This document shows, piece by piece, positions 50,006-58,983 of a stretch of 64,000 nt of DNA; the stretch's first letter is position 1; each line of letters starts with the position of its first letter. Source of the stretch: Paeniglutamicibacter kerguelensis (GTDB taxonomy: Bacteria; Actinomycetota; Actinomycetes; Actinomycetales; Micrococcaceae); contig NZ_JAGIOF010000001.1 of NCBI RefSeq assembly GCF_017876535.1, forward strand, positions 1,488,001 through 1,552,000, read 5' to 3'. Under the pieces are notes generated by a model, which was not told the DNA's origin, searched no databases, and was given only the letters and a program-made list of their open reading frames with translations. Made by a program: the position numbers and the translations under genes.

Positions 50006-50830
50006 CTAGACGCCCTGGGCGTTGTTCTTCTTCATGGCGGCCAGGCGGGCTTCGATCTCGGAAACCTCCGGTGCGGCGGCTTCGACGGCCGGCGTTGCCG
50101 GGGCTTCCTCGAGGATGTTGCTGCTGGCCTTTATGGCAGCCAGACGGGCTTCGATCTCGGTGCTTTCGCCAAGATCCTCGAGTGCAGCGAACTGCGAATC
50201 GAGCGAAGATGCGGCCAATTCGGCGGCTCCGAGAACCTTTGCCTCGTCGGCGCGGATCTTGGATTCGAAACGGCCGATTTCCGAGGTCGGGTCGCTCATG
50301 TCGAGCGCCTTGACCGCTTCCATCATCTGGCTCTGGGTCTTGGCGTTGCGGGCACGGGCAACCAACTCGTCGCGCTTGGAGATGAGCTCCTGGCGCTTGG
50401 TCTTCATGGTGTCCAGACCGGTCTTGAGCTTTTCAACAACCTGGCGCTGCGAGGTGATTGCGGGTTCCAGGTTTGCCGCAGTCTTTTCGCTGGCCATCTG
50501 GCGCTGGATGGCAACCGTTGCGAGCTGGTTGAACTTCTGGGCGTTTGCCGCGTCGCCGGCCGCAACAAATTCCTCGGCCTTGTTGGAGGCGGCAAGGGCC
50601 TTGTTGCCCCACTGCTGGGCATCCTGGACAGCCTTTTTGTAATCTTCTTCCTGCATGCGCAGGTTGCCGATCGTCTGGACCACCGCCGATTCTGCCTCGG
50701 CGATGTTGTTGCTGTAGTCGCGCACCGACTGATCCAGCATCTTTTGTGGGTCTTCAAGTGCGTCCAACGCCGCGTTGGCGTTCGACTTCCCGATCTTGAA
50801 TATTCGGGAAAAAATTGAGTTCTTCGCCAT
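50006..50830 (-). CDS. pspA: PspA/IM30-family membrane-stress protein
   Basis: 274 residues. The amphipathic start MAKNSIFSRIFKIGKSNANA is followed by LEDPQKMLDQSVRDYSNNIA, the family hallmark, and then nearly 170 residues of coiled coil (DYKKAVQDAQQWGNKALAAS, LKTGLDTMKTKRQELISKRD). The C-terminal 60 residues are an extension with a duplicated EIEARLAAIK/EIEARLAAMK motif (near 223 and 256). PspA binds stressed inner membranes as large oligomers. No pspC or liaI gene is adjacent. Confidence 0.9.
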   Translation of the reverse strand: MAKNSIFSRIFKIGKSNANAALDALEDPQKMLDQSVRDYSNNIAEAESAVVQTIGNLRMQEEDYKKAVQDAQQWGNKALAASNKAEEFVAAGDAANAQKFNQLATVAIQRQMASEKTAANLEPAITSQRQVVEKLKTGLDTMKTKRQELISKRDELVARARNAKTQSQMMEAVKALDMSDPTSEIGRFESKIRADEAKVLGAAELAASSLDSQFAALEDLGESTEIEARLAAIKASSNILEEAPATPAVEAAAPEVSEIEARLAAMKKNNAQGV

Positions 50831-50960
50831 GGGTGGTCCCTTTCGTGTGCCGCAGCTTTAACTCTATGCGACGCGGCGGTGCGACATTAAGCGGAATGAC
50901 CGCGGGCGTTGCGCCCACGGCGAATAACCGCCGCCAGAGGTGCACCGCCAGGCAAGGACA

Positions 50961-51007
50961 GGGGCCGGGGCCGGGACTCGGCAGTTGATCCGCCAAGCCC
51001 CGGCCCC
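50961..51007 (-). terminator. Terminator of the acyl-CoA dehydrogenase gene
   Basis: GGGGCCGGGGC and GCCCCGGCCCC, 11 bp stem with a 25-base loop, about 20 bases after the stop of the minus-strand gene. Confidence 0.7.
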
Positions 51008-51027
51008 GTGACGTCCGACGCCGTGCG

Positions 51028-53106
51028 CTACTTCTTTCCGCCCTGGTGTGCGGCCTTCTTGGCCGCCTTTGCACGGGCGATCAACACCTTCTCATCCACC
51101 GGGGCATCGGCGCTGGCGCGTAGGCGGCGGTAGTACTCCAGGGCCTCGTCCTGGCGCTCGTTTTCCCCGCCGTTGGCGATGGCTGCACGCAGGTGCTCCG
51201 GGCCGTAGCCGAAGGCATCGACCAGGTCCTGGGCGTGAGGGCGCAGGCGATCCAGCAGGATGTTCACGTAGCCCGAGAGGGTGCGGGCCCGCTGCATGGA
51301 CAAGCGCCCGTTCATCAGGTACCAGCCGAGGTTCTCCTCAATGAGGGTCAAGGCAAAGACATCGCGCAACCAGGTGAGCACCGTCCGGGTACCGGTGTCG
51401 GTGGTTTCGGCGAGGGCTCGGGTGAAGGCCTCCCAGCGCAGCAGCTCGCCGTGCGCCCGGGCTGCGGCGATGAGCTGGTCCTGGCGGGAGTTGAAGGCCG
51501 CGGCGCTCTTGGCCCGGTCCTTGGTGGAGACCCCGCGCAGCGCATCGGCGATTTCCCCGACCATGGCATTGACCCGGTCGGTGAGCAGGGCACGCTGGTT
51601 GGCCTCGTCCTTGAAGAAGTTCGCGCTCTTGCGCTCCGAGCCGGTGTCGGCGACGGCCTGGGCAACCGAACGCAGCCCCGAGCGGTTCAGCGCCACGTTT
51701 TCGGCGTGCTTGACCACGTAGCGGGCCAGCACGCCTGCGTTCAGATCGCGGAACTCCTGGCCGTAGTCGGTGAGCAGGCGCTTGCCCACCAGCTGCAGCA
51801 GGACGTTGTTGTCGCCCTCGAAGGTCACGTAGATGTCCAGGTCGGCACGGAGCTGGGTAAAGCGGTTCTCCGCGATGAAACCGGAGCCGCCGCAGGCCTC
51901 ACGGCATTCCTGCAGCGTATCCAGTGCATCCCAGGTGCTCAGCGACTTCAGGGCCGCGGCAAATGTCTCAAGGTCCTGGCGGTCTTCGTCGGTTTCGGTG
52001 GCACCGGAGAAGACGCCGTCGAACTTTGCGAGCAGTTCCTCGTGGGCGAAGGATGCCGCGTAGGTGCGGGCCAGACGCGGGATGAGCCGGCGCTGGTGGC
52101 GCTGGTAGTCCATGAGCGTTTCCTCGACGGTGTCCGAGGAAGCGTTGAACTGGCGGCGCTGATTCGCGTAGGTCACGGCGATCTGCAGGGCGACCTTGGA
52201 TGCGGCGGTGGCTGCCCCGTCAAGGGAGACACGGCCCTGGACCAGGGTGCCGAGCATGGTGAAGAAGCGGCGGCCGGGGGAGTGGATCGGGGAGGAGTAG
52301 GTGCCGTCCTCGGTGACGCTGCCGTAGCGGTTGAGCAGGTTGGCGCGCGGAATGCGCACGTTGGTGAAGTGCAGCCGGCCGTTGTCGATGCCGTTGAGAC
52401 CGCCCTTGAGCCCGTCGTCCTGGCCGCCGATGCCGGGCGGGAAGCCGTTCTCGTCGCGGATGTCAACGTAGAAGGCGTGCACGCCGTGGTTGACGCCACG
52501 GGTGATCAGTTGGGCGAAGACGACTGCCGCCTTGCCGTGGACGCCAGCGTTGCCGAGGAATTCCTTCCAGGCGGCCTTGAACGGGGTGTTGATGACGAAT
52601 TCCTGCGTGTCGGCATCGTAGGTGGCGGTGGTGCCGATGGAAGCAACGTCCGAACCGTGGCCGATTTCGGTCATGGCGAAGGCACCGGGGATCTCCAGAC
52701 TCATGATGCCCGGCAGCCACTTGTCGTGGTGTTCCTGGGTTCCGAGGTGAAGCACCGCGCAGCCGAACAGCCCCCACTGGACTCCGGCCTTGATTTGCAG
52801 CGACGGGTCGGCAACGACGAGTTCCTCGAAGCTGGCGATGGATCCGCCGTGGTTGTCCTCGCCGCCAAGGTGCCTCGGGAAGGCCCGGTGCACCGCGCCC
52901 GAATCCACGAGCACCTTGAGCTGGCCGAAGACCCGTTCGCGGTGGTCGTCCATGCCGAGCCCCGGGGTTCCGCGCACGGCCTCGGTGCCGGCCAGCGCGC
53001 GCGACTTCTTGCGGATGTCAGCCCAGCGGCCAAGCAGCTGATCGCCGAGTGCTGCCACATCGATGGTGGCGTCGGCGGTGTCTAGGGTCATTTGTTCCTG
53101 GGTCAC
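51028..53106 (-). CDS. Large acyl-CoA dehydrogenase/oxidase
   Basis: 692 residues if it starts at GTG 53106, which has GAAAGG upstream; an in-frame TTG at 53238 adds a basic, low-complexity N-terminus and looks unlikely. FAD-binding part: GAFAMTEIGHGSDVASIGTT near residue 150. Central: GRRFFTMLGTLVQGRVSLDG. Catalytic base region: LQECREACGGSGFIAENRFT (Glu of EACGG) then TFEGDNNVLLQLVGK. The length and TFEGDN motif fit the acyl-CoA oxidase-like branch. It starts beta-oxidation by making enoyl-CoA. The TetR gene lies upstream on the same strand and the thiolase-FabG-MaoC set diverges. Confidence 0.85.
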   Translation of the reverse strand: MTQEQMTLDTADATIDVAALGDQLLGRWADIRKKSRALAGTEAVRGTPGLGMDDHRERVFGQLKVLVDSGAVHRAFPRHLGGEDNHGGSIASFEELVVADPSLQIKAGVQWGLFGCAVLHLGTQEHHDKWLPGIMSLEIPGAFAMTEIGHGSDVASIGTTATYDADTQEFVINTPFKAAWKEFLGNAGVHGKAAVVFAQLITRGVNHGVHAFYVDIRDENGFPPGIGGQDDGLKGGLNGIDNGRLHFTNVRIPRANLLNRYGSVTEDGTYSSPIHSPGRRFFTMLGTLVQGRVSLDGAATAASKVALQIAVTYANQRRQFNASSDTVEETLMDYQRHQRRLIPRLARTYAASFAHEELLAKFDGVFSGATETDEDRQDLETFAAALKSLSTWDALDTLQECREACGGSGFIAENRFTQLRADLDIYVTFEGDNNVLLQLVGKRLLTDYGQEFRDLNAGVLARYVVKHAENVALNRSGLRSVAQAVADTGSERKSANFFKDEANQRALLTDRVNAMVGEIADALRGVSTKDRAKSAAAFNSRQDQLIAAARAHGELLRWEAFTRALAETTDTGTRTVLTWLRDVFALTLIEENLGWYLMNGRLSMQRARTLSGYVNILLDRLRPHAQDLVDAFGYGPEHLRAAIANGGENERQDEALEYYRRLRASADAPVDEKVLIARAKAAKKAAHQGGKK

Positions 53107-53251
53107 TGGCTTTCTTGCCTTTCGGTTGCGCTGCCCTCGCCATGCGGGGTAACTGTCGTCGGATCCGTGAGGTGTTTTCTTGGGTGTTTCGGTGGGTTTG
53201 TTTCTGGTGTTTCGTTTGGTGTCTGCCGCTTCGGGCAAGTCCTGGAGGAGG

Positions 53252-53965
53252 CTAGTGGCTTTCCGCGGAGGCCTGGTGGGCGACTCCGTGGGTCAGCCAT
53301 CCGGTGATGCTTTGCGCCAGTTCCTCGATGGTCGGACGTTCGCTGGTCTCCGGGGCGCGCAGCCACAATTCACCGGCTGCGCGGACCATGCCGATCGAGG
53401 CGCGCGGCCAGAGCTCCAACGCGGGGCTGGCCAACTCGCCCGGAGCGATGCCCATGTAGGAATGCATGCGTTCACGCATCATCGAGGTCAATTCCTCGAA
53501 GAAATCGTTGAGCGCGCCCTCGCGCACCTTCCCGCCGGCGCCGGAGGGATCGGTGAGGACGTCGGTTGAGGGGCTCGCCGTGACAAAAAAATAGATGTTC
53601 GGCGAGTTTGCCGCCATCTGCAGGTAGGCGAGCATCATGGCGTGAAGCGCATCCCCGTTGTTGCTGGATTTGCGTCCGGCGGCGATCACCCCGGAGCGGA
53701 ATTTCTTGATGACGTATTCACCGACGGCGTGGCGCAGCCCGTCCTTGTCGCCGAAGTATCGGTAGAACACGGACTTGCTGGTGTTGGCCTGAGCTGCGAT
53801 GTCGTCCATCGAGGCGTTGGGCCCCAGCTCATGGATTGCGCGGCGGGCCAGCTTTATGAGCTCCAGGCGGCGGGCTGCGCGGTGCGCGTCCCAGCGTGCC
53901 GAGCGGCCATCGCCACTGGTTTCGAACTGTTGCGACGTTGTCGCGTCGGCGGGTTGGTTGTTCAC
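53252..53965 (-). CDS. TetR-family regulator of fatty-acid genes
   Basis: 237 residues from GTG 53965. HTH: ASMDDIAAQANTSKSVFYRY followed by FGDKDGLRHAVGEYV at about residues 51-85. The long C-terminal domain with PNIYFFVTASPS and ELWPRASIGMVRAAGELWLR resembles that of actinobacterial TetR proteins next to acyl-CoA or fatty-acid synthase genes. The start codon touches the palindrome at 53966, which makes autorepression likely. An acyl-CoA ligand is inference from context. Confidence 0.85.
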   Translation of the reverse strand: MNNQPADATTSQQFETSGDGRSARWDAHRAARRLELIKLARRAIHELGPNASMDDIAAQANTSKSVFYRYFGDKDGLRHAVGEYVIKKFRSGVIAAGRKSSNNGDALHAMMLAYLQMAANSPNIYFFVTASPSTDVLTDPSGAGGKVREGALNDFFEELTSMMRERMHSYMGIAPGELASPALELWPRASIGMVRAAGELWLRAPETSERPTIEELAQSITGWLTHGVAHQASAESH

Positions 53966-53996
53966 GATACCCAGCGTATCAGGTACGCTGGGTATC
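53966..53996. promoter_or_regulatory. 31 bp operator between TetR and thiolase genes
   Basis: GATACCCAGCGTA-TCAGG-TACGCTGGGTATC, a perfect 13 bp inverted repeat. On the plus strand TTGGTT (53954) and TATCAG (53977), 17 bp apart, form a promoter that it overlaps. Binding would shut both directions. Confidence 0.8.
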
Positions 53997-54034
53997 AGTA
54001 ATGCATCTCACATTTCTCCTCGAGGAGTTTTTAC

Positions 54035-55339
54035 ATGTCTGCACAGTCCGACACCCAGCTGGTCCGCCCGGCGGTCATCATCGGTGGCAACCGAATTCCC
54101 TTTGCACGCTCCAACGGCGCCTACTCGAAGGCGAGCAACCAGGACATGCTCACCGCGGCGATCGACGGACTGGTGGCCCGCTTCGGATTGCAGGGCCAGC
54201 GGGTGGGGGCCGTCGCAGGCGGCGCCGTGCTCAAGCACTCCAAGGACTTCAACCTGGTGCGTGAATGCGTGCTGGGAACCTCGCTTTCCCCCGAAACCCC
54301 CGCCTACGACGTTCAGATGGCCTGCGCCACGGGCATGGAAGCCATCGGCTCGCTGGCCAACAAGATCAAGCTTGGGCAGATCGACTCGGCAATCGGCGGC
54401 GGCGTCGACACGACCTCCGATGCGCCGATCGCCGTCTCCGAGGGCCTGCGCTCCATGCTGCTGGATCTCTCCCGGGCCCGCACCACCGGGGCCAAGCTCA
54501 AGGCCATGAGCAAGTTCCGTCCGAGCTTCCTGGCCCCCAACGCGCCGGGCACCGGCGAGCCGCGCACGGGCCTGTCGATGGGCAACCACCAGGCACTGAC
54601 CACCAAGGCATGGGACATCAGCCGCGAGGCACAGGACGAGCTGGCCCTGGCCAGCCACAAGAACCTTGCCGCGGCCTACGACCGAAACTTCTTCGACGAC
54701 CTGGTCACCCCGTTCGCCGGGGTCAGCCGCGACACCAACCTGCGTGCGGATTCGACGCTAGAAAAGCTCGCGAGCCTCAAGCCCGCCTTCGGCAAGAACC
54801 TAGGCGATGCGGCCACCATGACCGCGGGAAACTCGACCCCGCTGACCGACGGTGCCTCCGTGGTCCTGCTGGGCAGCGAAGACTACGCACGCGCCAACGA
54901 CCTTCCGATGCTCGCGAACTTCGTGGACTTCGAGGCCGCCGCCGTGGACTTCGTGCACGGGGCCGAGGGCCTGCTCATGGCCCCGGCCTACGCGGTGGCC
55001 CGTTTGCTCAAGCGCAACAACCTCACCCTGCAGGACTTCGATTTCTACGAGATCCACGAGGCCTTCGCCGGAACCGTGCTCGCCACGCTTGCGGCCTGGG
55101 AGGATGCGGAATTCTGCAAGAACAAGCTCGGCCTGGACGAGCCGCTGGGCTCTATCGACCGCAGCAGGCTCAACGTCAACGGCTCCTCGCTGGCAGCCGG
55201 CCACCCGTTCGCCGCCACCGGCGGGCGCATCGTGGCCACGCTGGCGAAGATGCTCCATGAAAAGGGGTCCGGTCGCGGGCTCGCCTCCGTGTGCGCCGCC
55301 GGCGGGCAGGGTGTCGTTGCGATCCTGGAGGCGCGCTAA
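54035..55339 (+). CDS. Acetyl-CoA C-acyltransferase (thiolase)
   Basis: 434 residues; ATG 54035 has GAGGAG ahead. Catalytic Cys97 is in YDVQMACATGMEAIGS; the His is in NVNGSSLAAGHPFAATGGRI near residue 390; the second Cys is in VCAAGGQGVVAILE near 424. EIHEAFAGTVLATL also fits. It is of the FadI/trifunctional-type length and cleaves 3-ketoacyl-CoA, or makes acetoacetyl-CoA. It is first in an operon with FabG4-like reductase and MaoC hydratase, opposite the acyl-CoA dehydrogenase. Confidence 0.9.
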   Translation: MSAQSDTQLVRPAVIIGGNRIPFARSNGAYSKASNQDMLTAAIDGLVARFGLQGQRVGAVAGGAVLKHSKDFNLVRECVLGTSLSPETPAYDVQMACATGMEAIGSLANKIKLGQIDSAIGGGVDTTSDAPIAVSEGLRSMLLDLSRARTTGAKLKAMSKFRPSFLAPNAPGTGEPRTGLSMGNHQALTTKAWDISREAQDELALASHKNLAAAYDRNFFDDLVTPFAGVSRDTNLRADSTLEKLASLKPAFGKNLGDAATMTAGNSTPLTDGASVVLLGSEDYARANDLPMLANFVDFEAAAVDFVHGAEGLLMAPAYAVARLLKRNNLTLQDFDFYEIHEAFAGTVLATLAAWEDAEFCKNKLGLDEPLGSIDRSRLNVNGSSLAAGHPFAATGGRIVATLAKMLHEKGSGRGLASVCAAGGQGVVAILEAR

Positions 55340-55341
55340 CC

Positions 55342-56679
55342 ATGGCCGACAAGTACCTTGAACTCGTCAACACCGGCTTCACCAAGAACCTCGCCAAGAC
55401 CCTGGGCCTGCCGCGGCCCTCGATCCTGCGCCGCCACACCCCCGGGGCGCCGCTGGTGCCCGGCCCCGTGTTGCTGCTTGGAAACTCCCCGGCCTCGCAG
55501 GGACTCTCCGACACCATGCTCGGCTGGGGACTGGATGTGCGCAGGCACGCCGTGGGTGAAGGCAAGATCGGCGCGATCATCCTGATGCTCGACAACGTTG
55601 CCGAACCGGGTGAGCTCTCCGAACCGATGCTCGCCGCCGGGCACGCGCTGCGCCAGCTTGCCCCGGGCGGGCGTGTCGTTTCCTTCAGCCGCCCGGCCGG
55701 TGGCACCGACGCGCCGGCGCAGGCCGCGGCCCGCCAGGGCATCGACGGCGCGGTGCGTTCCCTGGGCCGCGAACTTCGCGGCGGGGCGACGGCCAACGGC
55801 GTGGTGCTCGGCGAGCGCGTCGACGCCACGGCTCCCTCCGCACTTGCCGCGTTGCGTTTCCTGCTGTCCGGGCGCAGCGCCTACGTCGACGGCCAATTCC
55901 TGCACGTGGATTCCACGGACGGCGAGCTCCCGGCGGACTTCGAGAAGCCGTTGGCCGGAAAGGTCGCCGTGGTGACGGGTGCAGCCCGCGGCATCGGCGC
56001 GGCCATCGCCAAGACCTTGCGGCGCGACGGCGCAACCGTTGTTGTCGTTGACGTTCCGGCGGCGGGGGATGCGCTGGCGAAGGTCGCCAACCAGGTTTCC
56101 GGGACCGCCCTGCAGCTGGATATCACCCGCGAGGACGCCGGTGCCGTGATCATCGAGCATGCGACGTCGAGGCACGGGAAGCTGGACATCGTGATCCACA
56201 ATGCCGGCATCACCCGCGACAAGTTGCTGGCCAACATGGACGCAGCGAAGTGGAACTCGGTCATCGCCGTCAACCTTGAATCGCAGTTGCGGATGAACGA
56301 GGCGTTCCTGGCGGCGGGGCTTCCGGGCCTGCGGGTCGTGGCCCTGGCCTCGACCTCGGGCATTGCCGGGAACCGCGGGCAGACCAACTATGCGGCCTCC
56401 AAGGGCGGTGTCATCGGCATGGTGCGCGCCAGCGCGGCGGGCTTCGCCGCCCGGGGCGGCGGCATCAACGCGGTGGCCCCGGGTTTCATCGAGACGGACA
56501 TGACGGCCAGGATCCCGGTGGCAACGCGCACCGTGGCGCGTATGCTCATGCCGTCGCTGATGCAGGGCGGATTGCCGCTGGATGTCGCCGAGGCCATCGG
56601 CTTCCTGGCATCGGACTCGGCCGCGGGCATCAACGGGTCCACGCTGCGAGTGTGCGGCCAGTCGCTGGTTGGTGCATGA
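55342..56679 (+). CDS. FabG4-like 3-oxoacyl reductase (high-molecular-weight)
   Basis: 445 residues. The first 200 form a degenerate Rossmann domain (PLVPGPVLLLGNSPASQGLS) without a proper glycine motif; the second domain has VAVVTGAARGIGAAIAKTLR at 208-227, IVIHNAGITRD, LASTSGIAGNRGQTNYAASK (Ser and YxxxK) and PGFIETDM. This two-domain layout is that of mycobacterial FabG4, which uses NADH to reduce 3-oxoacyl-CoA. It starts 2 bases after the thiolase stop and overlaps the MaoC gene by ATGA. Confidence 0.9.
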   Translation: MADKYLELVNTGFTKNLAKTLGLPRPSILRRHTPGAPLVPGPVLLLGNSPASQGLSDTMLGWGLDVRRHAVGEGKIGAIILMLDNVAEPGELSEPMLAAGHALRQLAPGGRVVSFSRPAGGTDAPAQAAARQGIDGAVRSLGRELRGGATANGVVLGERVDATAPSALAALRFLLSGRSAYVDGQFLHVDSTDGELPADFEKPLAGKVAVVTGAARGIGAAIAKTLRRDGATVVVVDVPAAGDALAKVANQVSGTALQLDITREDAGAVIIEHATSRHGKLDIVIHNAGITRDKLLANMDAAKWNSVIAVNLESQLRMNEAFLAAGLPGLRVVALASTSGIAGNRGQTNYAASKGGVIGMVRASAAGFAARGGGINAVAPGFIETDMTARIPVATRTVARMLMPSLMQGGLPLDVAEAIGFLASDSAAGINGSTLRVCGQSLVGA

Positions 56680-57560
56680 GCATGCGCGAATCCCTGGAGC
56701 TAACGGAGGTCCCGTCGCTGGGTTCCCTCTATGCCAAGGCGCTGGCAATGCAGGCCAAGGGCCTGCTGCCGGGCAGCAAGCCCGCCCTGCTGGTTCTTCC
56801 CCCGGTTGAGCACCGGGTGGCCGGGCTGCGGGTGGATCGTGACCACTTGGTCGCCTACCAGCGGCTGATGGGCGACACCGTGCGCGAGGAACTGCCCAGT
56901 GTCTTTGTGCATGGGCTGGCCTTCCCCGTGGCCATGTCCGTGATGGTGCGCGGGGACTTCCCGCTTCCGCTGCTTGGCATGGTGCACCTGACCAACTCGG
57001 TGGAGCACTTGCGGCCAGTTTCCCCTGTGGCGGAGCTGAGCGTGCTCGCCTACCCGACGGGCCTGCGTGAGCACCGTGCGGGGACGCAGCTGGACCTTGT
57101 CGCGGAGGTCCGCGAAGGCTCGGAGCTTGTCTGGCGGGGGGTGTCAACCTACCTGGCCCGCGGCGTCTGGCTTGGGCCCAAGCCAGAGGGGGAACATGCC
57201 CCGCGGGATCCCTTTGTGCCGCCGATGCGCACCGGTTCCTGGGTGCTGCCGGCCGACACGGGGCGGGCCTATGCGGCCGTCATGGGCGACTACAACCCCA
57301 TCCACCTCTCGGCTCCCACGGCCAAGGCGTTGGGCATGAAGCGGGCCATCGCCCACGGCATGTACCTTGCGGGCCGGGCGCTGGCCGGCGCTGCTCCGCA
57401 CGGCGCGGGGTACTCGTGGACCATCGAGTTTTCCACCCCCGTGTTCCTGCCCTCAACCGTCGATGTCGCATTCGGCGACGAGGAGCGGACCACCATGTTC
57501 AGCGGATGGGGTGCGCGCAGCGGCAAGCCGCACTTTTCCGGGTCGGTCACCCGCACCTAG
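56676..57560 (+). CDS. MaoC-like (R)-hydroxyacyl dehydratase
   Basis: 294 residues from ATG 56676 (ATGA overlap with the reductase). A double hot-dog protein: the first half is inactive-like, the second has VMGDYNPIHLSAPTAKALGM (hydratase Asp and His, D-x-N-P-x-H) and IAHGMYLAGRAL near residue 225. It fits the HtdX/Htd2-related group that hydrates or dehydrates acyl-CoA. The trio thiolase, reductase and hydratase forms a chain-elongation or shortening set with the acyl-CoA dehydrogenase. Confidence 0.85.
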   Translation: MSMRESLELTEVPSLGSLYAKALAMQAKGLLPGSKPALLVLPPVEHRVAGLRVDRDHLVAYQRLMGDTVREELPSVFVHGLAFPVAMSVMVRGDFPLPLLGMVHLTNSVEHLRPVSPVAELSVLAYPTGLREHRAGTQLDLVAEVREGSELVWRGVSTYLARGVWLGPKPEGEHAPRDPFVPPMRTGSWVLPADTGRAYAAVMGDYNPIHLSAPTAKALGMKRAIAHGMYLAGRALAGAAPHGAGYSWTIEFSTPVFLPSTVDVAFGDEERTTMFSGWGARSGKPHFSGSVTRT

Positions 57561-57561
57561 C

Positions 57562-57894
57562 ACGGCCGATCCGCATCGGCCCGGGTGGCCGGTTTCATCG
57601 GGGGGACCGGACACCCGGGGCAAGGGCAGGTGGGGCCCATTGGCCATGTTGTATGTGGTCACGGACAAGGTGCCCGCACGGGAACGTGTCGACGAAATGG
57701 ATGCGGCGCTCAAGGGTTCCTTTGGGGACGACGAAATGTTATTTGGCGTCGGCGTCTTGCCGTATGAAGCGGGGATGCGGCTCCGTATCATGGGGGACGA
57801 CCCAACGATACTTGCCAAGACGAACACCATGGCCTGGGCGGTTGCCCAGCAATGCCAGGCCAACGCCGTGGCCCCCCTGATTCGAAAGAGTTGA
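57562..57894 (+). pseudogene. UreD (urease accessory) C-terminal remnant
   Basis: From TGG at about 57631 the frame reads WGPLAMLYVVTDKVPARERV, then DDEMLFGVGVLPYEAGMRLR, IMGDDPTILAKTNTMAWAVA and a final APLIRKS. This follows the C-terminus of UreD/UreH (GP..A.ATLYVL, then LP..aG..vR.lG, ending PaP.iRK). An ATG at 57646 would give 82 residues. About 200 N-terminal residues are missing; the upstream neighbour is the MaoC gene. UreD loads nickel into urease together with UreFG. Next to a nickel permease this looks like the last piece of a urease cluster. Confidence 0.65.
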
Positions 57895-57898
57895 TGCC

Positions 57899-58981
57899 AT
57901 GGCCTCCCCAACCCCCTGCGCGCGAGAGGTCATCCGGGTTTTCATCCCCGTCGTCCTGCTGCACGTCCTTGGCCTGGGGACGTTTTTCGTCGTGATCTAT
58001 CCCCAACACATCCAATGGGGGTCATCGATTTTTGGTGTTGGGGTTGCCGTCACCGCCTACATCCTCGGCGTCAAGCATGCCTTTGACGCCGACCACATCG
58101 CCGCGATCGACAACACCACGCGCAAGCTGGTCGACATGAAAATGCCGGCTGCGGGCGTCGGGCTGTACTTTTCGCTGGGCCACTCCACCGTCGTCTTCCT
58201 CATGGCGGCGATGCTCGCGCTCGGTGTTTCCTGGGCGGTCGGGCTGGCCGCCGACGGCAACGGCATACGCACTGCACTTGGCGTTTTCGGCACGCTGGTC
58301 TCCGGCGTTTTCCTGATCCTGATTGGCCTGATCAACGCGGTGTCCTTCTTCGGCATCCTCAGGGTGTGGCGCCGGGCCCGGACGGGGACGTTGAACGAAA
58401 AGGAGCTCGAAAGGCAGCTGGACGGGCGCGGCTTCATCAACCGGCTGCTGCGGCCGCTGGTCAAGTCAGTTGACCGCCCCGCAAAGATGTACGGCGTCGG
58501 GTTCCTCTTTGGCCTCGGGTTCGACACCGCCAGCGAGATCGCCCTGCTGCTCCTGGCCGGAACCGGGGTCGCCGGCGGCCTGCCCTGGTACGCGGTGCTG
58601 TGCCTTCCGTTGATCTTCGCGGCCGGCATGAGCCTGTTTGACACGCTCGATTCCGCGGTCATGGTCAAGGCATACTCCTGGGCGGCCATCAACCCGGTTC
58701 GCAAGGTGTACTACAGCCTGACCGTCACCGGCATCTCGGTCATGGTGGCCGTGGTGATCGGCGGGGTGGAACTGATCGGCCTGCTCAATGAAAAGCTCGG
58801 CCTGAGCGATCCCTTCACCCTGTGGATTGCCGGATTCGACCTCGAAAGCATCGGGTACCTGGTGGTTGGCGTCCTTGCGGCGGCCTGGTTGGGCTCGACG
58901 GCTTTTTGGAAGTGGGGGCGTGTCGAGGAACGCTGGGCCCAGAAGCGCGAATCCGGCGAGGTTGTGGGCGAGCAGAGCTAG
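57899..58981 (+). CDS. Nickel/cobalt permease, NiCoT family
   Basis: 360 residues, eight helices. The metal signature HAFDADHIAAIDNTTRKLVD is at about residues 60-79, the second LYFSLGHSTVVFLMA near 98, the third LGFDTASEIALLLLAG near 206, and GMSLFDTLDSAVMVKAYSWA near 243. These are the four NiCoT signatures of HoxN/NixA. It imports nickel with high affinity. The start is 4 bases after the UreD remnant stop, and the gene appears intact. Nickel need in the absence of urease genes here is unexplained. Confidence 0.9.
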   Translation: MASPTPCAREVIRVFIPVVLLHVLGLGTFFVVIYPQHIQWGSSIFGVGVAVTAYILGVKHAFDADHIAAIDNTTRKLVDMKMPAAGVGLYFSLGHSTVVFLMAAMLALGVSWAVGLAADGNGIRTALGVFGTLVSGVFLILIGLINAVSFFGILRVWRRARTGTLNEKELERQLDGRGFINRLLRPLVKSVDRPAKMYGVGFLFGLGFDTASEIALLLLAGTGVAGGLPWYAVLCLPLIFAAGMSLFDTLDSAVMVKAYSWAAINPVRKVYYSLTVTGISVMVAVVIGGVELIGLLNEKLGLSDPFTLWIAGFDLESIGYLVVGVLAAAWLGSTAFWKWGRVEERWAQKRESGEVVGEQS

Positions 58982-58983
58982 CA

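Noticed and set aside
51193..53085. A 630-codon plus-strand frame opposite the acyl-CoA dehydrogenase
   Set aside because: Shadow of a gene with clear catalytic motifs; composition is not protein-like.
53107..53238. TTG 53238 as start of the acyl-CoA dehydrogenase
   Set aside because: It adds a low-complexity Lys/Thr/Pro-rich stretch without a ribosome site; GTG 53106 fits the family start better.
55336..57147. A 603-codon minus-strand frame opposite the FabG4-MaoC genes
   Set aside because: Shadow frame, no motif, conflicts with a tight operon on the plus strand.
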